From Rothia nasisuis (GTDB taxonomy: Bacteria > Actinomycetota > Actinomycetes > Actinomycetales > Micrococcaceae): a stretch of 64,000 nucleotides of DNA. Positions 51,622 through 60,035 of this stretch are shown here, in pieces. Below the pieces are notes generated by a model, which was given only the letters and a program-made list of their open reading frames with translations, was not told the origin of the DNA and ran no database searches. The stretch lies in NCBI RefSeq assembly GCF_928381405.1, contig NZ_CAKMSB010000003.1:124001-188000 (forward strand). The letters are read 5' to 3'. The translations under genes and the position numbers were made by a program. The stretch's first letter is position 1, and each line of letters begins with the position of its first letter.

Positions 51622-53277
51622 ATGACCTACACCGTCAGTGACTACCTGCTTGACCGCCTGGCTTCCCTGGGGGCCACCGATATTTTCGGTGTTCCCGGCG
51701 ACTTCAACCTGCAGTTCCTTGACCATGTGATTGCCCATAAGGACCTCACCTGGGTGGGCAACGCCAATGAGCTGAACGCCGGCTACGCGGCGGACGGCTA
51801 CGCCCGCGTGGGCGGTATTGGCGCCCTGGTCACTACCTACGGTGTGGGTGAGCTTTCAGCTATTAACGCGACGGCAGGCTCCTATGCCGAGCACGTGCCC
51901 GTCCTGCACATTGTGGGTGCCCCCTCCAAGGACGCCCAGGCCGCCCACCTGACCATGCACCACACCCTGGGGGATGGGGACTTCAGCCACTTTATCCGTA
52001 TGGCCTCTGAGGTGTCCTGCGCGGTTGCTAACCTTGAGCACGCTACCGCCACTGCCGAGATCGACCGCGCGCTGCGCGAGATGATGATCCAGAAGCGCCC
52101 CGGCTACATTCTGCTGGCGACCGACGTGGCCCGGGTTGAGGTGGCTCCGCCGTCCGGCCCTCTGGAGGTGCCCAAGGCCCTGTCCTCCCCCGGCGCTGCC
52201 GAGGCTTTCCGCACCGACCTGGCTCAGGTGCTGGCGGGCAAGCAGGCCACGGTGCTCGCTGACCTTTTGGTTCACCGCATGGGGGCCCAGGCTAACCTGA
52301 CTGAGATGCTGGAGGCAACCGGCCTGCCCTATGCCACCCTCATGTGGGGCAAGACCCTGGTGGACGAGTCCAAGCCGGCTTTTGCGGGCATTTACGCCGG
52401 GGTGGTGTCGTCCGCCCGCACCAAGGACGCCGTGGAGCAGGCACAAGCCCTGATCTGCGCGGGCGTGACCTTCACCGACACCACCACCGCAGGTTTCTCC
52501 CAGAACCTCCCCGAAAACACCGTCTTCCTGGGCGCCCAGACCGCCAAGATTGGCCGTAAGACCTACGCCCCGCTCACCCTCGATACCGCCCTGGATATTG
52601 TGCGCGAGATTGCCCGTGAGGTCGGGGCAACCCCCAAGGAGCTGCTGCCCTGGGAAGAAGAAACCCACGAAGACATCGATATGACCGCCCCGCTGACCCA
52701 GGACGTCCTCTGGTCCCTGCTCTCCCGCGAGCTGTCACCGGGCAACATTGTGGTGGCCGACCAGGGCACCTCCTTCTTCGGCATGGCCTCCCGCCGCTTC
52801 CCTGAGAACTCCATGTTCATCGGCCAGCCCCTGTGGGGTTCTATTGGCTATACCCTGCCCGCCATGCTGGGGGCCGCGATTGCCGACCGGGGCGCGCGCG
52901 GCGTCCTGCTCATTGGCGACGGCTCAGCCCAGCTGACCTTCCAGGAAATCGGCACCATGCTGGAACAGAAAATCAACCCGGTGGTGGTGCTCATTAACAA
53001 TGACGGCTACACGGTAGAGCGTGCCATTCACGGGGCCACCCAGCCCTACAATGACATCCGCCGCTACAACTGGCAGCTGATCCCGGCGGCCCTGGGGGCG
53101 ACCGAGGAGGACGTGCTCATGCTGCGCGTGACCACCGCCGCCGAGCTACTGGAGGCAACCGCCCTGACCCAGGCAACCCGCGACAAGCTGGTATTCCTAG
53201 AAATCATGATGGATAGGGACGACGTTCCCGCCCTGCTGGCCGACGTGGCCGCAGCGCTGACCCGCGCCAACTCCTAA
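51622..53277 (+). CDS. ThDP-dependent 2-keto acid (indole-/phenylpyruvate) decarboxylase
   Basis: A 551-residue pyruvate-decarboxylase-family enzyme. Motifs present are the N-terminal FGVPGDFNLQFLDHVIAHKD, the cofactor-activating Glu in GNANELNAGYAADGYARV, the HH pair in TMHHTLGDGDF and the ThDP motif GDGSAQLTFQEIGTMLE, then LINNDGYTVE. Substrates may be aromatic or branched 2-keto acids. With aromatic substrates it would produce arylacetaldehydes, which the catabolic genes of this window could use (inference). It is monocistronic between the toxin remnant and the converging persulfide gene. Confidence 0.85.
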   Translation: MTYTVSDYLLDRLASLGATDIFGVPGDFNLQFLDHVIAHKDLTWVGNANELNAGYAADGYARVGGIGALVTTYGVGELSAINATAGSYAEHVPVLHIVGAPSKDAQAAHLTMHHTLGDGDFSHFIRMASEVSCAVANLEHATATAEIDRALREMMIQKRPGYILLATDVARVEVAPPSGPLEVPKALSSPGAAEAFRTDLAQVLAGKQATVLADLLVHRMGAQANLTEMLEATGLPYATLMWGKTLVDESKPAFAGIYAGVVSSARTKDAVEQAQALICAGVTFTDTTTAGFSQNLPENTVFLGAQTAKIGRKTYAPLTLDTALDIVREIAREVGATPKELLPWEEETHEDIDMTAPLTQDVLWSLLSRELSPGNIVVADQGTSFFGMASRRFPENSMFIGQPLWGSIGYTLPAMLGAAIADRGARGVLLIGDGSAQLTFQEIGTMLEQKINPVVVLINNDGYTVERAIHGATQPYNDIRRYNWQLIPAALGATEEDVLMLRVTTAAELLEATALTQATRDKLVFLEIMMDRDDVPALLADVAAALTRANS

Positions 53278-53297
53278 AAGTAGCCACCCCACCCTGG

Positions 53298-54686
53298 CTA
53301 GTTCTGCGCTACCCAGGCGGCGTAGCTGCCTTCTAGCTCAAGCACGGTGTACCCGGCCCGGCGCAGGCCGCTGGCGACCACCGAGTTACGCACGCCGGAC
53401 TGGCAGAAGGTCAGCAGGGTCGAGCCGGGGGCGGGCAGTTCGTCAAGACGCCAGAGGGCAGAGCCGCCGGAGAGCTGCTGGGCACCGGGAATAGTGCCTG
53501 CGGCGTACTCGTTTTTAGCACGCACATCGACCAGGGCATCGCGACCGGTGGAATCCAGCTCATCCACCGTAACCAGGGGCGGGGTGAAGTTCACCAGGGG
53601 CTCAATATCGGTGGTGTAGTAGCGAACGGTGTCAATGCCCACCCGGTAGAGGGCATCGCGCAGGTTAGCTGCCTGGGCTTGGGTATCAGCCAGGACGACC
53701 AGGGGGCGGCTTTCGCGGTCGGGGTCCAGCACCCAGGCGGCGAAGTTGGAGGCCTGGGGGCCTGCCGGGACGTTCAGGGAGCCCTCTACGGTGCCGCTGT
53801 GCACGCCGTGCTGGCTGCGGGTATCGATGAAGATAACCTGGTCAGCCTCAAGTTTTTCTGCCACCTGGTCGGCGGTGAGTTCAGCGGGTTTGGGGGCTGG
53901 GTAGCCGATGAGGGCCGGGCCGAGACGGTTTTCCTTCTTCATGCGGGCGAAGTAGGCGTGGGCGTCGGGCTGGCCGTTGAGCAGTTCATCGATGAAGCCC
54001 TGCTCGTCATCATTGCGCACGTAGGGTGCCCACCAGGCGTAGGCCTTTTCGTAGCCGACGGTGCTTGAGGGGACCGCGCCAAGGGCTTTGCCGCAGGGGG
54101 ATCCTGCGCCGTGGGCGGGGTGCACCTGCACGTGATCGGGCAGGGGCACGAAGATGTTTTTGAGGCTGGCGAAGAGGTCCCGGGCGCCGGCAAAGCGGGT
54201 GTCGATACCGCCTGCGGCTTCATCGAGCAGGTCGGGTCGGCCCAGGTCGCCCACAAAGACGAAGTCGCCGGTGAGCATGTAGCCGGGGGCGTCGGCCACT
54301 GCGCCGTCGGTGATGAGGAAGGAGAGGTGCTCCGGGGTGTGGCCGGGGGTGTGCTGGGCGGTGACGGTGATTTTGCCCAGCTGGATGGTGTCACCGTGGT
54401 AGAGGCGGGTGCCGTCGAAGTCGTACTGCCAGTCGTCCCCGCCTTCGCCGGAGAGGTAGACGCTGGCGCCGGTTGCGGACGCCAGTTCACGGGTTCCTGA
54501 GAGGTAGTCGGCGTGGATGTGGGTTTCGGTAGCTGCCACAATCTTCATGTTGTTTTTGGCGGCCAGGTCGAGGTAGACCTGGATGTCGCGACGGGCGTCC
54601 ACCACGATGGCTTCGCCCTTGCGCTGGCAGCCGATGAAGTAGCTGGCCTGGGCGAGGCCTTCTTCGTAGATGCGTTCAAAGAGCAC
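53298..54686 (-). CDS. Persulfide dioxygenase-rhodanese fusion
   Basis: A 462-residue fusion. I start it at the GTG at 54686, with AAAGGA upstream, since the longer frame crosses a CstR box. The metallo-beta-lactamase part has THIHADYLSG, HTPGHTPEHLSF, TGDFVFVGDLGRPDL and HPAHGAGSPCGKAL, giving the mononuclear iron ligands of ETHE1-type enzymes that oxidise glutathione or bacillithiol/mycothiol persulfide. Two rhodanese domains follow. The first lacks the active Cys (VVLADTQAQ), and the second has it (FCQSGVRNS). It is divergent from cstR. Confidence 0.9.
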   Translation of the reverse strand: MLFERIYEEGLAQASYFIGCQRKGEAIVVDARRDIQVYLDLAAKNNMKIVAATETHIHADYLSGTRELASATGASVYLSGEGGDDWQYDFDGTRLYHGDTIQLGKITVTAQHTPGHTPEHLSFLITDGAVADAPGYMLTGDFVFVGDLGRPDLLDEAAGGIDTRFAGARDLFASLKNIFVPLPDHVQVHPAHGAGSPCGKALGAVPSSTVGYEKAYAWWAPYVRNDDEQGFIDELLNGQPDAHAYFARMKKENRLGPALIGYPAPKPAELTADQVAEKLEADQVIFIDTRSQHGVHSGTVEGSLNVPAGPQASNFAAWVLDPDRESRPLVVLADTQAQAANLRDALYRVGIDTVRYYTTDIEPLVNFTPPLVTVDELDSTGRDALVDVRAKNEYAAGTIPGAQQLSGGSALWRLDELPAPGSTLLTFCQSGVRNSVVASGLRRAGYTVLELEGSYAAWVAQN

Positions 54687-54715
54687 GGTAGGTCCTTTCG
54701 GTATCAGTCGTTTAA

Positions 54716-54735
54716 AAATACCCCTGGGGGTATTT
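54716..54735. promoter_or_regulatory. CstR box in the persulfide dioxygenase promoter
   Basis: AAATACCCCTGGGGGTATTT is a near-perfect palindrome with the CCCC/GGGG core of CsoR/CstR-family operators. It lies 30 bases before the GTG start of the persulfide dioxygenase gene. Confidence 0.8.
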
Positions 54736-54765
54736 AAAAGGTAACAGAGCCCCACCCAAAAACAA

Positions 54766-54782
54766 ACCCCCAGGGGTATACT
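54766..54782 (+). promoter_or_regulatory. CstR box overlapping the cstR -10
   Basis: ACCCCCAGGGGTAT (54766-54779) matches the other boxes, and its right end merges with a TATACT -10 (54777-54782) 31 bases before the cstR ATG. This supports autoregulation. Confidence 0.7.
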
Positions 54783-54813
54783 AGAGAAAAGTTTTTACCA
54801 GAAAGCAGGAGCC

Positions 54814-55071
54814 ATGCAACTGAACCCCGACGAGATGAAGCCCGTGATCAACCGCCTCAAGCGCGCCCAGGGGCAGCTCAACGGCATTATCCGCATGCTC
54901 GAAGAAGGCGATGACTGCCAAAAAATCGTCACCCAGCTGGCCGCCGCCTCCAAGGCGGTCGACCGCGCCAGCTTTGCCGTGGTCGCCAGTGGCCTCCAGC
55001 AGTGCCTCACCGCAGATAAGCCCGAAATGACCCCCGACCAGCTAGAGAAAATGTTCCTCTCCCTGGCCTAG
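54814..55071 (+). CDS. cstR: CstR persulfide-sensing regulator (CsoR family)
   Basis: An 85-residue CsoR-family repressor. The DUF156 core is INRLKRAQGQLNGIIRMLEE (residues 12-31). Cys35 and Cys64 are the two conserved cysteines, while the position of the copper-binding His (four before the second Cys) is Gly60. Loss of that His while keeping both Cys is the fingerprint of CstR, which senses persulfides and not copper. The flanking persulfide dioxygenase, rhodanese and TauE genes, and three boxes with a CCCC/GGGG core, agree. Confidence 0.85.
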   Translation: MQLNPDEMKPVINRLKRAQGQLNGIIRMLEEGDDCQKIVTQLAAASKAVDRASFAVVASGLQQCLTADKPEMTPDQLEKMFLSLA

Positions 55072-55093
55072 ACCCCACCCAGCACACCTCAAG

Positions 55094-55158
55094 GCCGCAC
55101 CCCGGCTCTTACCTTGCACTCTACTGGTGCTGAGGTAAAAGCCGGGGTGCGGCGTCCT
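55094..55158 (+). terminator. Terminator after cstR
   Basis: A 13-bp stem (GCCGCACCCCGGC with GCCGGGGTGCGGC) is extended by an inner TTACCT/AGGTAA pairing. GTCCTTATTTT follows on the plus strand. It lies between convergent genes and may serve both. Confidence 0.75.
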
Positions 55159-55175
55159 TATTTTAAAGCCGGGGC

Positions 55176-55778
55176 CTAGCTGGCCTGGGAGGTGCCAGCA
55201 GTAGCCAGGCGGCGCTTGGCTTCGCGCAGGGTCACGTCACCACCCCTGTTGTAGGGCAGTTTGGAGAGCGCTGTACCCATGGCGCAGGTGTTACTGACCG
55301 CTGAAAAGGTTAGGCCACCCCCAATAGCGCCTGCCAGGTACTTGGCCTTGGGGAAGATAGTGCTAGCCACTACCCCACCCAGCACCAGGGAGCCTGCAAC
55401 CAGGCGCACCTGGCGCTCAAGATCCCAGCGGGCCGGGCCCACATTCACGGACCGGTCAGCCTTCTTCCAGGCCTCCATGCCGCCGGTGAGCACACTGGTG
55501 CGGGTGACACCAGCCCCGGCCAGAAGCTTCTGGGCACGGGTGGCGCGAGCACCGGAGCGGCAGATAATAACAGCTTCATCGTCAATGAAGGCACTCAGTT
55601 CTTCGGGGTGCTTTTCAATCAGAGCCAGAGGCACATTCACACTGCCGGGAATATGGGCACCCTCGTATTCAGCTGCGGTGCGCACATCGAGCAGTAGGGC
55701 CGTATGAGAGTTTTGAATATTCTGCGCTAGCTGCTGCACCTCAAGGGTTGAGGGGAGGGCGCTTGTAGTATCTGACAT
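55176..55778 (-). CDS. Rhodanese-domain protein with membrane segment (DUF2892-like)
   Basis: A 200-residue protein from the ATG at 55778 (AAAGGA upstream). The rhodanese domain contains LLLDVRTAAEYEGAHIPGSV and the active loop IICRSGARATRA. The C-terminal part carries two hydrophobic helices (LVAGSLVLGGVVASTIF and YLAGAIGGGLTFSAV) typical of DUF2892. It lies 13 bp after the TauE gene and is part of the sulfur operon, where it could transfer sulfane sulfur at the membrane. Confidence 0.85.
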   Translation of the reverse strand: MSDTTSALPSTLEVQQLAQNIQNSHTALLLDVRTAAEYEGAHIPGSVNVPLALIEKHPEELSAFIDDEAVIICRSGARATRAQKLLAGAGVTRTSVLTGGMEAWKKADRSVNVGPARWDLERQVRLVAGSLVLGGVVASTIFPKAKYLAGAIGGGLTFSAVSNTCAMGTALSKLPYNRGGDVTLREAKRRLATAGTSQAS

Positions 55779-55791
55779 GTTTTTCCTTTCT

Positions 55792-56568
55792 TTATGCCAT
55801 GAGTTCAACAAGAGTAGTAGTTGCCATATAGGCCGCAACGAGATAGAGAAAGAGGGCGAAAGCTATCTGTAGGGCAGGCTGGGGTAGCCGCTTCCCACCC
55901 CAGGTTCCCACCAGGGTGCCGGCTATAGTAGTGGCTAGCAGGGGGGCTAGCGCCGCCCAGTCTAAGGACGGCAGGGCCCCAGCTCCCAGGGCCAGGGCAA
56001 CAAGGCTATTGATGAGGATAACCAGTAGAGAGGTTCCCACGGCGGTTGCCATACTGAGCCCCAGAATCAGGGTCAGGGCGGGGACGATAGCGAAGCCGCC
56101 ACCTACCCCGAAGAAGCCGGTCAAAAAGCCAACACCTGTAGCTGCCCCCACCAGCGCTACCCCTTGACGGAAGGCAGCGGGGCGGGAGGTGGCGTCCGCC
56201 CGGCTCACCCGCACGGAGCCCCTGCGTGCCGTGCGCACCATCAGACTGGCCACCACCAGAAGCAGGGCAGAAAAGGCCAGCAGGAGCAGGTGCCCATCGA
56301 GACCCTGAGCCAACACCCGGCCACCGTAGGCACCGGCTAAACCGAGGGCACCAAAGAGGGTGCCGCGCCGCCAGTCGAGGGAGCGGGCCTGGGTGAGGAC
56401 GCCGGTGACAGCACCGATACCCACCACAACCAGGGAGGCCAGGGTTGCCTGGGCGGGCGTAAAGCCAAAGCCGTAGACCAGCAGGGGGATGGCCAAAATA
56501 GCTCCACCCCCACCCAGGGCACCCATGAGTAACCCGACGGCTAGACCGCCTGCAAGAGCTAACAGCAC
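55792..56568 (-). CDS. TauE/SafE-family sulfite/sulfur exporter
   Basis: A 258-residue membrane protein with about eight helices. The family's repeated motif occurs at the start (LLMGALGGGGAILAIPLLV) and again in the middle (LTGFFGVGGGFAIVPALTL). It starts at a GTG with GAAAGGG upstream. A perfect CstR box lies 34 bases upstream. It probably exports sulfite or thiosulfate made by the persulfide dioxygenase. Confidence 0.85.
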   Translation of the reverse strand: MLLALAGGLAVGLLMGALGGGGAILAIPLLVYGFGFTPAQATLASLVVVGIGAVTGVLTQARSLDWRRGTLFGALGLAGAYGGRVLAQGLDGHLLLLAFSALLLVVASLMVRTARRGSVRVSRADATSRPAAFRQGVALVGAATGVGFLTGFFGVGGGFAIVPALTLILGLSMATAVGTSLLVILINSLVALALGAGALPSLDWAALAPLLATTIAGTLVGTWGGKRLPQPALQIAFALFLYLVAAYMATTTLVELMA

Positions 56569-56601
56569 CTTTACCCTTTCTCCTTCTTTACCCTAGAGAT
56601 A

Positions 56602-56617
56602 ATACCCCTAGGGGTAT
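56602..56617 (-). promoter_or_regulatory. Perfect CstR box upstream of the TauE-rhodanese operon
   Basis: ATACCCCTAGGGGTAT is a perfect 16-bp palindrome 34 bases from the TauE start. It abuts a -10-like TATTAT on the minus strand. It is the third box in this module. Confidence 0.8.
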
Positions 56618-56658
56618 ATGGAAGACAAGATGTAGGGATGGATGGTCTTATGAGTTGG

Positions 56659-56727
56659 AATTTTAGTAGTCTAGATTAGGTAATTTTGGTAGTGTAAAAG
56701 GAAGAATTTCAGCAGTGTAGAGAGTAA
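56659..56727. repeat. Three tandem 23-bp repeats upstream of the second DUF4143 ATPase
   Basis: Units start at 56659, 56682 and 56705, all beginning AATTT, followed by A/G/C-GTAGT or GCAGT and a T-A. The period is exactly 23 bases. The array ends 12 bases before the ATPase ATG and contains TAAAAT as a possible -10. It mirrors the 22-bp array in front of the first DUF4143 gene, but with a different sequence. Confidence 0.75.
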
Positions 56728-56739
56728 AATACTGGAACT

Positions 56740-58014
56740 ATGCCCTTGTCAAAAGAAAAATCACCCTACCTCCAGCGCACACTCGACCGGGAACTTTCCC
56801 TCCTGATGCCCTACGCCCCAGCTATTGCGATTGACGGCCCCAAGGGTGTTGGCAAGACAGGTACAGCCAGTCGCCATGCCGATACCATTTTTTACCTTGA
56901 CCAGGTAGAACAGCAGAACATCGCACGAGCCGACCCTACATTTACGATGGTTCCCGACGGCACCCTACTCTTCGATGAATGGCATTATGTTCCAGAAGTA
57001 TGGAACTCGGTGCGTCGCCAGGTTGATCAGGGTGCTTCACCGGGGCGTTTCTTGCTCACGGGCAGCGCCTCCCCTCGTGAGGGTGTTGATACCCACAGCG
57101 GGGCGGGGCGCATTCTGAGCCTGCGCATGCGTCCTCTGACTTACTATGAACGCTACCGTCCACACGCACCTGTGAGTCTCTCAGAGCTCCTTCTTGGAGA
57201 GGGCAACCCCATCGCGGGGCAGACGACCCAAGCGACACTTGCAGACTACTTCACCGCAATCGTCAGCAGTGGTTTCCCCGGCATTTTCCAGGCCCCGGAG
57301 CAGATTCGCAGGCGCCTACTCAATGCTTATCTCCAGCGCGTGATCGATAAAGATTTACCCGACTCAGGGTATGCAGTAAGACGCCCCGAAACCTTCCGCC
57401 GCTGGCTAACCGCCTACGCGGCGGCAAGTTCTACCAGCACAAGTTACTCTCGAATCCTCGATGCGACAACTGCCGGCGATGGCAGCCAGCCCGCCAAAAC
57501 GACCACCGCAATGTACCGGGATTTTTTGACGAAGCTGTGGCTCCTTGACCCGGTTCCGGGGTGGGTGCCGGTCAATAATGAGTTCACGAAACTCGCGGTT
57601 TCTCCTAAGCACCAGCTGGCAGACCCTGCCCTGGCAGCGCGACTTCTGGGCTTAGGGGCGCGGGGTTTAGCCACAAGCCAGGGAGCCCACATGGCAGGGC
57701 CTCTCTTCGAATCGCTGGTAACTCTGAGTGTGCGTACAGCCGCCCAGGCTGCTGAGGCTACGGTCAGCCACCTGCGCACCCCCAAGGGGGATAGAGAGGT
57801 TGACTTGATCGTTCAGGGGCCCGAAGGGCAGGTCCTAGGCATTGAAGTGAAATTGACCGCGAGCGTTACGGACGCGGACGTCCGCCACCTCCTGTGGTTG
57901 CGGGAGAAGGCAGGAAGCTCAGTAACAAATCTGGTGGAGATCACAACTGGCTCTCAGGCCTACCACCGTCAGGACGGCGTAGCGGTAGTCCCGCTGGCTC
58001 TTTTAGCTGAGTAG
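56740..58014 (+). CDS. AAA ATPase with DUF4143 domain, second copy
   Basis: A 424-residue protein with a Walker A motif (GPKGVGKTGT, near residue 33), a Walker B motif (TLLFDEWHYVPEVW) and a sensor-like FLLTGSAS. The C-terminal nuclease-like signature is REVDLIV...GIEVKLT. It is only distantly similar to the protein at 1679 (different Walker and linker sequence). It is flanked by the sulfur module and the hipBA pair, with lower GC, so this stretch looks like an accessory island. Function unknown. Confidence 0.85.
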   Translation: MPLSKEKSPYLQRTLDRELSLLMPYAPAIAIDGPKGVGKTGTASRHADTIFYLDQVEQQNIARADPTFTMVPDGTLLFDEWHYVPEVWNSVRRQVDQGASPGRFLLTGSASPREGVDTHSGAGRILSLRMRPLTYYERYRPHAPVSLSELLLGEGNPIAGQTTQATLADYFTAIVSSGFPGIFQAPEQIRRRLLNAYLQRVIDKDLPDSGYAVRRPETFRRWLTAYAAASSTSTSYSRILDATTAGDGSQPAKTTTAMYRDFLTKLWLLDPVPGWVPVNNEFTKLAVSPKHQLADPALAARLLGLGARGLATSQGAHMAGPLFESLVTLSVRTAAQAAEATVSHLRTPKGDREVDLIVQGPEGQVLGIEVKLTASVTDADVRHLLWLREKAGSSVTNLVEITTGSQAYHRQDGVAVVPLALLAE

Positions 58015-58162
58015 CAACACCCCAAAAAAACTAAACCCCACGCTTTGTCACGAGGAGCGGAGGGCGTCCACCCTGCTGAATCTTGCCAGGTACCGGGCGA
58101 GCAGGGCTGCCAAGGGCTGCGCCCAAAACCAGCAAGCCAGCTCCCCTACTAGCCCCTATGAC

Positions 58163-59473
58163 CTAGTCCCCCCGATCCAGAAGAGTCAGCGTCACATCAG
58201 ATAGGTGTTTGACCTCCGGGTACAGACGCTCAGGCAAAGCACTGTTTCCTATGGCCTTAGACTCTGCAGTGAATACAGCCTCTAATGCAACCGGCAATCT
58301 CTCTGCAATCTCCCTCACCGTGGCTACCACCCAGTCTGCCTCTATGCGCGCCGCTGCCGCAAACCTCTCCCAATGCCTACGGGAGATTTTGCCAAAGCGT
58401 CGTTCACCCCCAATAGCCATAGCAGCCTTTCTCAGCTCATCAGAAACCCCAGGAAGCCCATCGTTTTCGCTATAACCAAACTCCGAGCCTCCCGGCTCGT
58501 AGGGTAAGGCTGAGGCAACATCATAAAAAGGAGCCAAAACCAAGCGACCCCCAGGAAGGTGCATCAGCGAATAATTCTTCGCGTGGGCGTCAGGAGCACC
58601 CAACAGATAGTTGCCGATAAGTCCTTGAACGAATTTTTCAATTTCTGAATCAGCCGCCCCGTTCAGCCTTAAAACTTCAATTATTTTTAGGGCACTGGGC
58701 CCTTTATTGGATTCGTATTTATTCTGCGGGAGAGTTGAGGTTGCCTGACAGAAATCCTCCTGGTGCAGACGCATAACCTGCCCATCACCTAGACGTAAGC
58801 GATCGTAACGCCCAACAATAATCGCCGGCACTCCATCGAAAGTACGGTACTCCGTAGAGGCAACCGCTAGCCCCACTTCACCCAAGGCCTTAAGGCAGAG
58901 GTGCTCATTAAGAGCCTGGTCTTTTAAGGTATAAATACCCGGCTTAAAGATATGGGTTGTTGGTTCTGCACCTCTAGCTTCAAACCAGCCACCTTTCTCC
59001 TGTCGCAGCGCAAATTTACTCTGTGCACCTGCCAAGGACCACCGCTCCCGAGAAAGAATCCATGCCTGCCCAGGATTTGCCAGACCCCTCAAACGGTTAG
59101 CTATTGTTTCTTCATCGCAGGAAATCAAGTCACCAGTAAGGTTCAGAGAAGGGTCTTCACTTTCGGGGTCGAAAAACTGAACCGCTCCGGCGCAATCAGC
59201 ACCAATGTGTTCAAGCAAGGCAAAAGGATTCCGGGGAGAAACCCCAAACTCCCGCCCCAAGGCCTCACGTGCCCCGTAGCCTTCTGGCACAAGGCCCTCG
59301 ATAAAAGCTCTAGTCACCTTTGCTGAGTAAGGAGCTTCACGCACTGGCATAGCAACTGAGAGCTGCAACGTATCACTCACGCCAGACAAGTATTGGAAAG
59401 AAAGACTACCTGCGTCTGACTGGCTCAGAGTGCCGATTTTCTGACCATAGGAGTAGGCCACGAGTTGTTTCAT
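58163..59473 (-). CDS. hipA: HipA-family serine/threonine kinase toxin
   Basis: A 436-residue HipA-like kinase. The N-terminal HipA subdomain is followed by the ATP-binding SLAGAQSKFAL segment, the catalytic loop YLLGAPDAHAKNYSLM (Asp and Asn) and the metal-binding APFYDVASALPY. HipA kinases phosphorylate aminoacyl-tRNA synthetases, giving persistence. Its ATG overlaps the hipB stop (ATGA), so the two are coupled and HipB is upstream, as in classical hipBA. It is intact by sequence. Confidence 0.9.
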   Translation of the reverse strand: MKQLVAYSYGQKIGTLSQSDAGSLSFQYLSGVSDTLQLSVAMPVREAPYSAKVTRAFIEGLVPEGYGAREALGREFGVSPRNPFALLEHIGADCAGAVQFFDPESEDPSLNLTGDLISCDEETIANRLRGLANPGQAWILSRERWSLAGAQSKFALRQEKGGWFEARGAEPTTHIFKPGIYTLKDQALNEHLCLKALGEVGLAVASTEYRTFDGVPAIIVGRYDRLRLGDGQVMRLHQEDFCQATSTLPQNKYESNKGPSALKIIEVLRLNGAADSEIEKFVQGLIGNYLLGAPDAHAKNYSLMHLPGGRLVLAPFYDVASALPYEPGGSEFGYSENDGLPGVSDELRKAAMAIGGERRFGKISRRHWERFAAAARIEADWVVATVREIAERLPVALEAVFTAESKAIGNSALPERLYPEVKHLSDVTLTLLDRGD

Positions 59474-59835
59474 GACTTTCTACCGCCTTCGAGAGTGGCA
59501 CGCACCTCTTGTTGCAGCTTAGTCTCGCCGAAGAGGTAACTCAGTTGATCGTCCGCAGGAAACATAACATCGGGTATATCGTCTGTCGTTTTTTGAGGGC
59601 GGGGTGCCCCCTCTGCCGCAGACCAGGACAGGGTAATATCAACTCCCAGAACTTTCAACAGATCCAGGACTTTACCCAACTCTGCCCTAGGGCGTTTGCC
59701 CTGCTCGATACCACTTATCCATTCGCGTGAGACCCTAGCCCTTAAGGCAAGCTCTTGCTGAGTTAGACCAGATTTTGTGCGGGCATCATGAATAAAAGCT
59801 CCCAGATTTTTCTGATGAGTGATTTTCCGCTTCAT
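59470..59835 (-). CDS. hipB: HipB-like HTH antitoxin
   Basis: A 121-residue XRE-family protein from the ATG at 59835 with GGAGG upstream; the GTG at 59850 is less likely. The helix-turn-helix (SGLTQQELALRARVSREWIS then GIEQGKRP) lies at about residues 20-50, with a flexible tail that may lie against HipA. Two operator-like inverted repeats lie just upstream, supporting autoregulation. Confidence 0.85.
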   Translation of the reverse strand: MKRKITHQKNLGAFIHDARTKSGLTQQELALRARVSREWISGIEQGKRPRAELGKVLDLLKVLGVDITLSWSAAEGAPRPQKTTDDIPDVMFPADDQLSYLFGETKLQQEVRATLEGGRKS

Positions 59836-59870
59836 CTTTACCTCCCGCACCCCAAGAGTTATGTGTCAAT

Positions 59871-59932
59871 ACGTTCACACCACTGAATGTGAACGTACCA
59901 TCACAATACCAGATGTGAACATGCCTTCACAT
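59871..59932. promoter_or_regulatory. Two inverted-repeat operators of hipBA
   Basis: ACGTTCACA-N8-TGTGAACGT (59871-59896) and ATGTGAA-N6-TTCACAT (59913-59932) share the core TGTGAA. They lie 36 and 78 bases upstream of hipB and fit cooperative autoregulation. Confidence 0.7.
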
Positions 59933-59985
59933 GACTGAAAGGAACAGGCCCTCCCTGCCCTTCTAGACCTCCATGACATAAAGAC

Positions 59986-60015
59986 GGGGCTCACACCCCG
60001 CAGGGTGTGAGCCCC
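59986..60015 (-). terminator. Terminator of the gab operon
   Basis: A perfect 13-bp stem (GGGGCTCACACCC with GGGTGTGAGCCCC) with a 4-base loop. On the minus strand GTCTTTATGTC follows. It is 21 bases past the stop of the aldehyde dehydrogenase gene. Confidence 0.75.
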
Positions 60016-60035
60016 TGCCAGCCAGGGAACCTAGT

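Noticed and set aside
54814-55071. Copper-sensing CsoR
   Set aside because: The copper-ligand His position is Gly60, and the neighbours are sulfur genes without a copper ATPase or chaperone.
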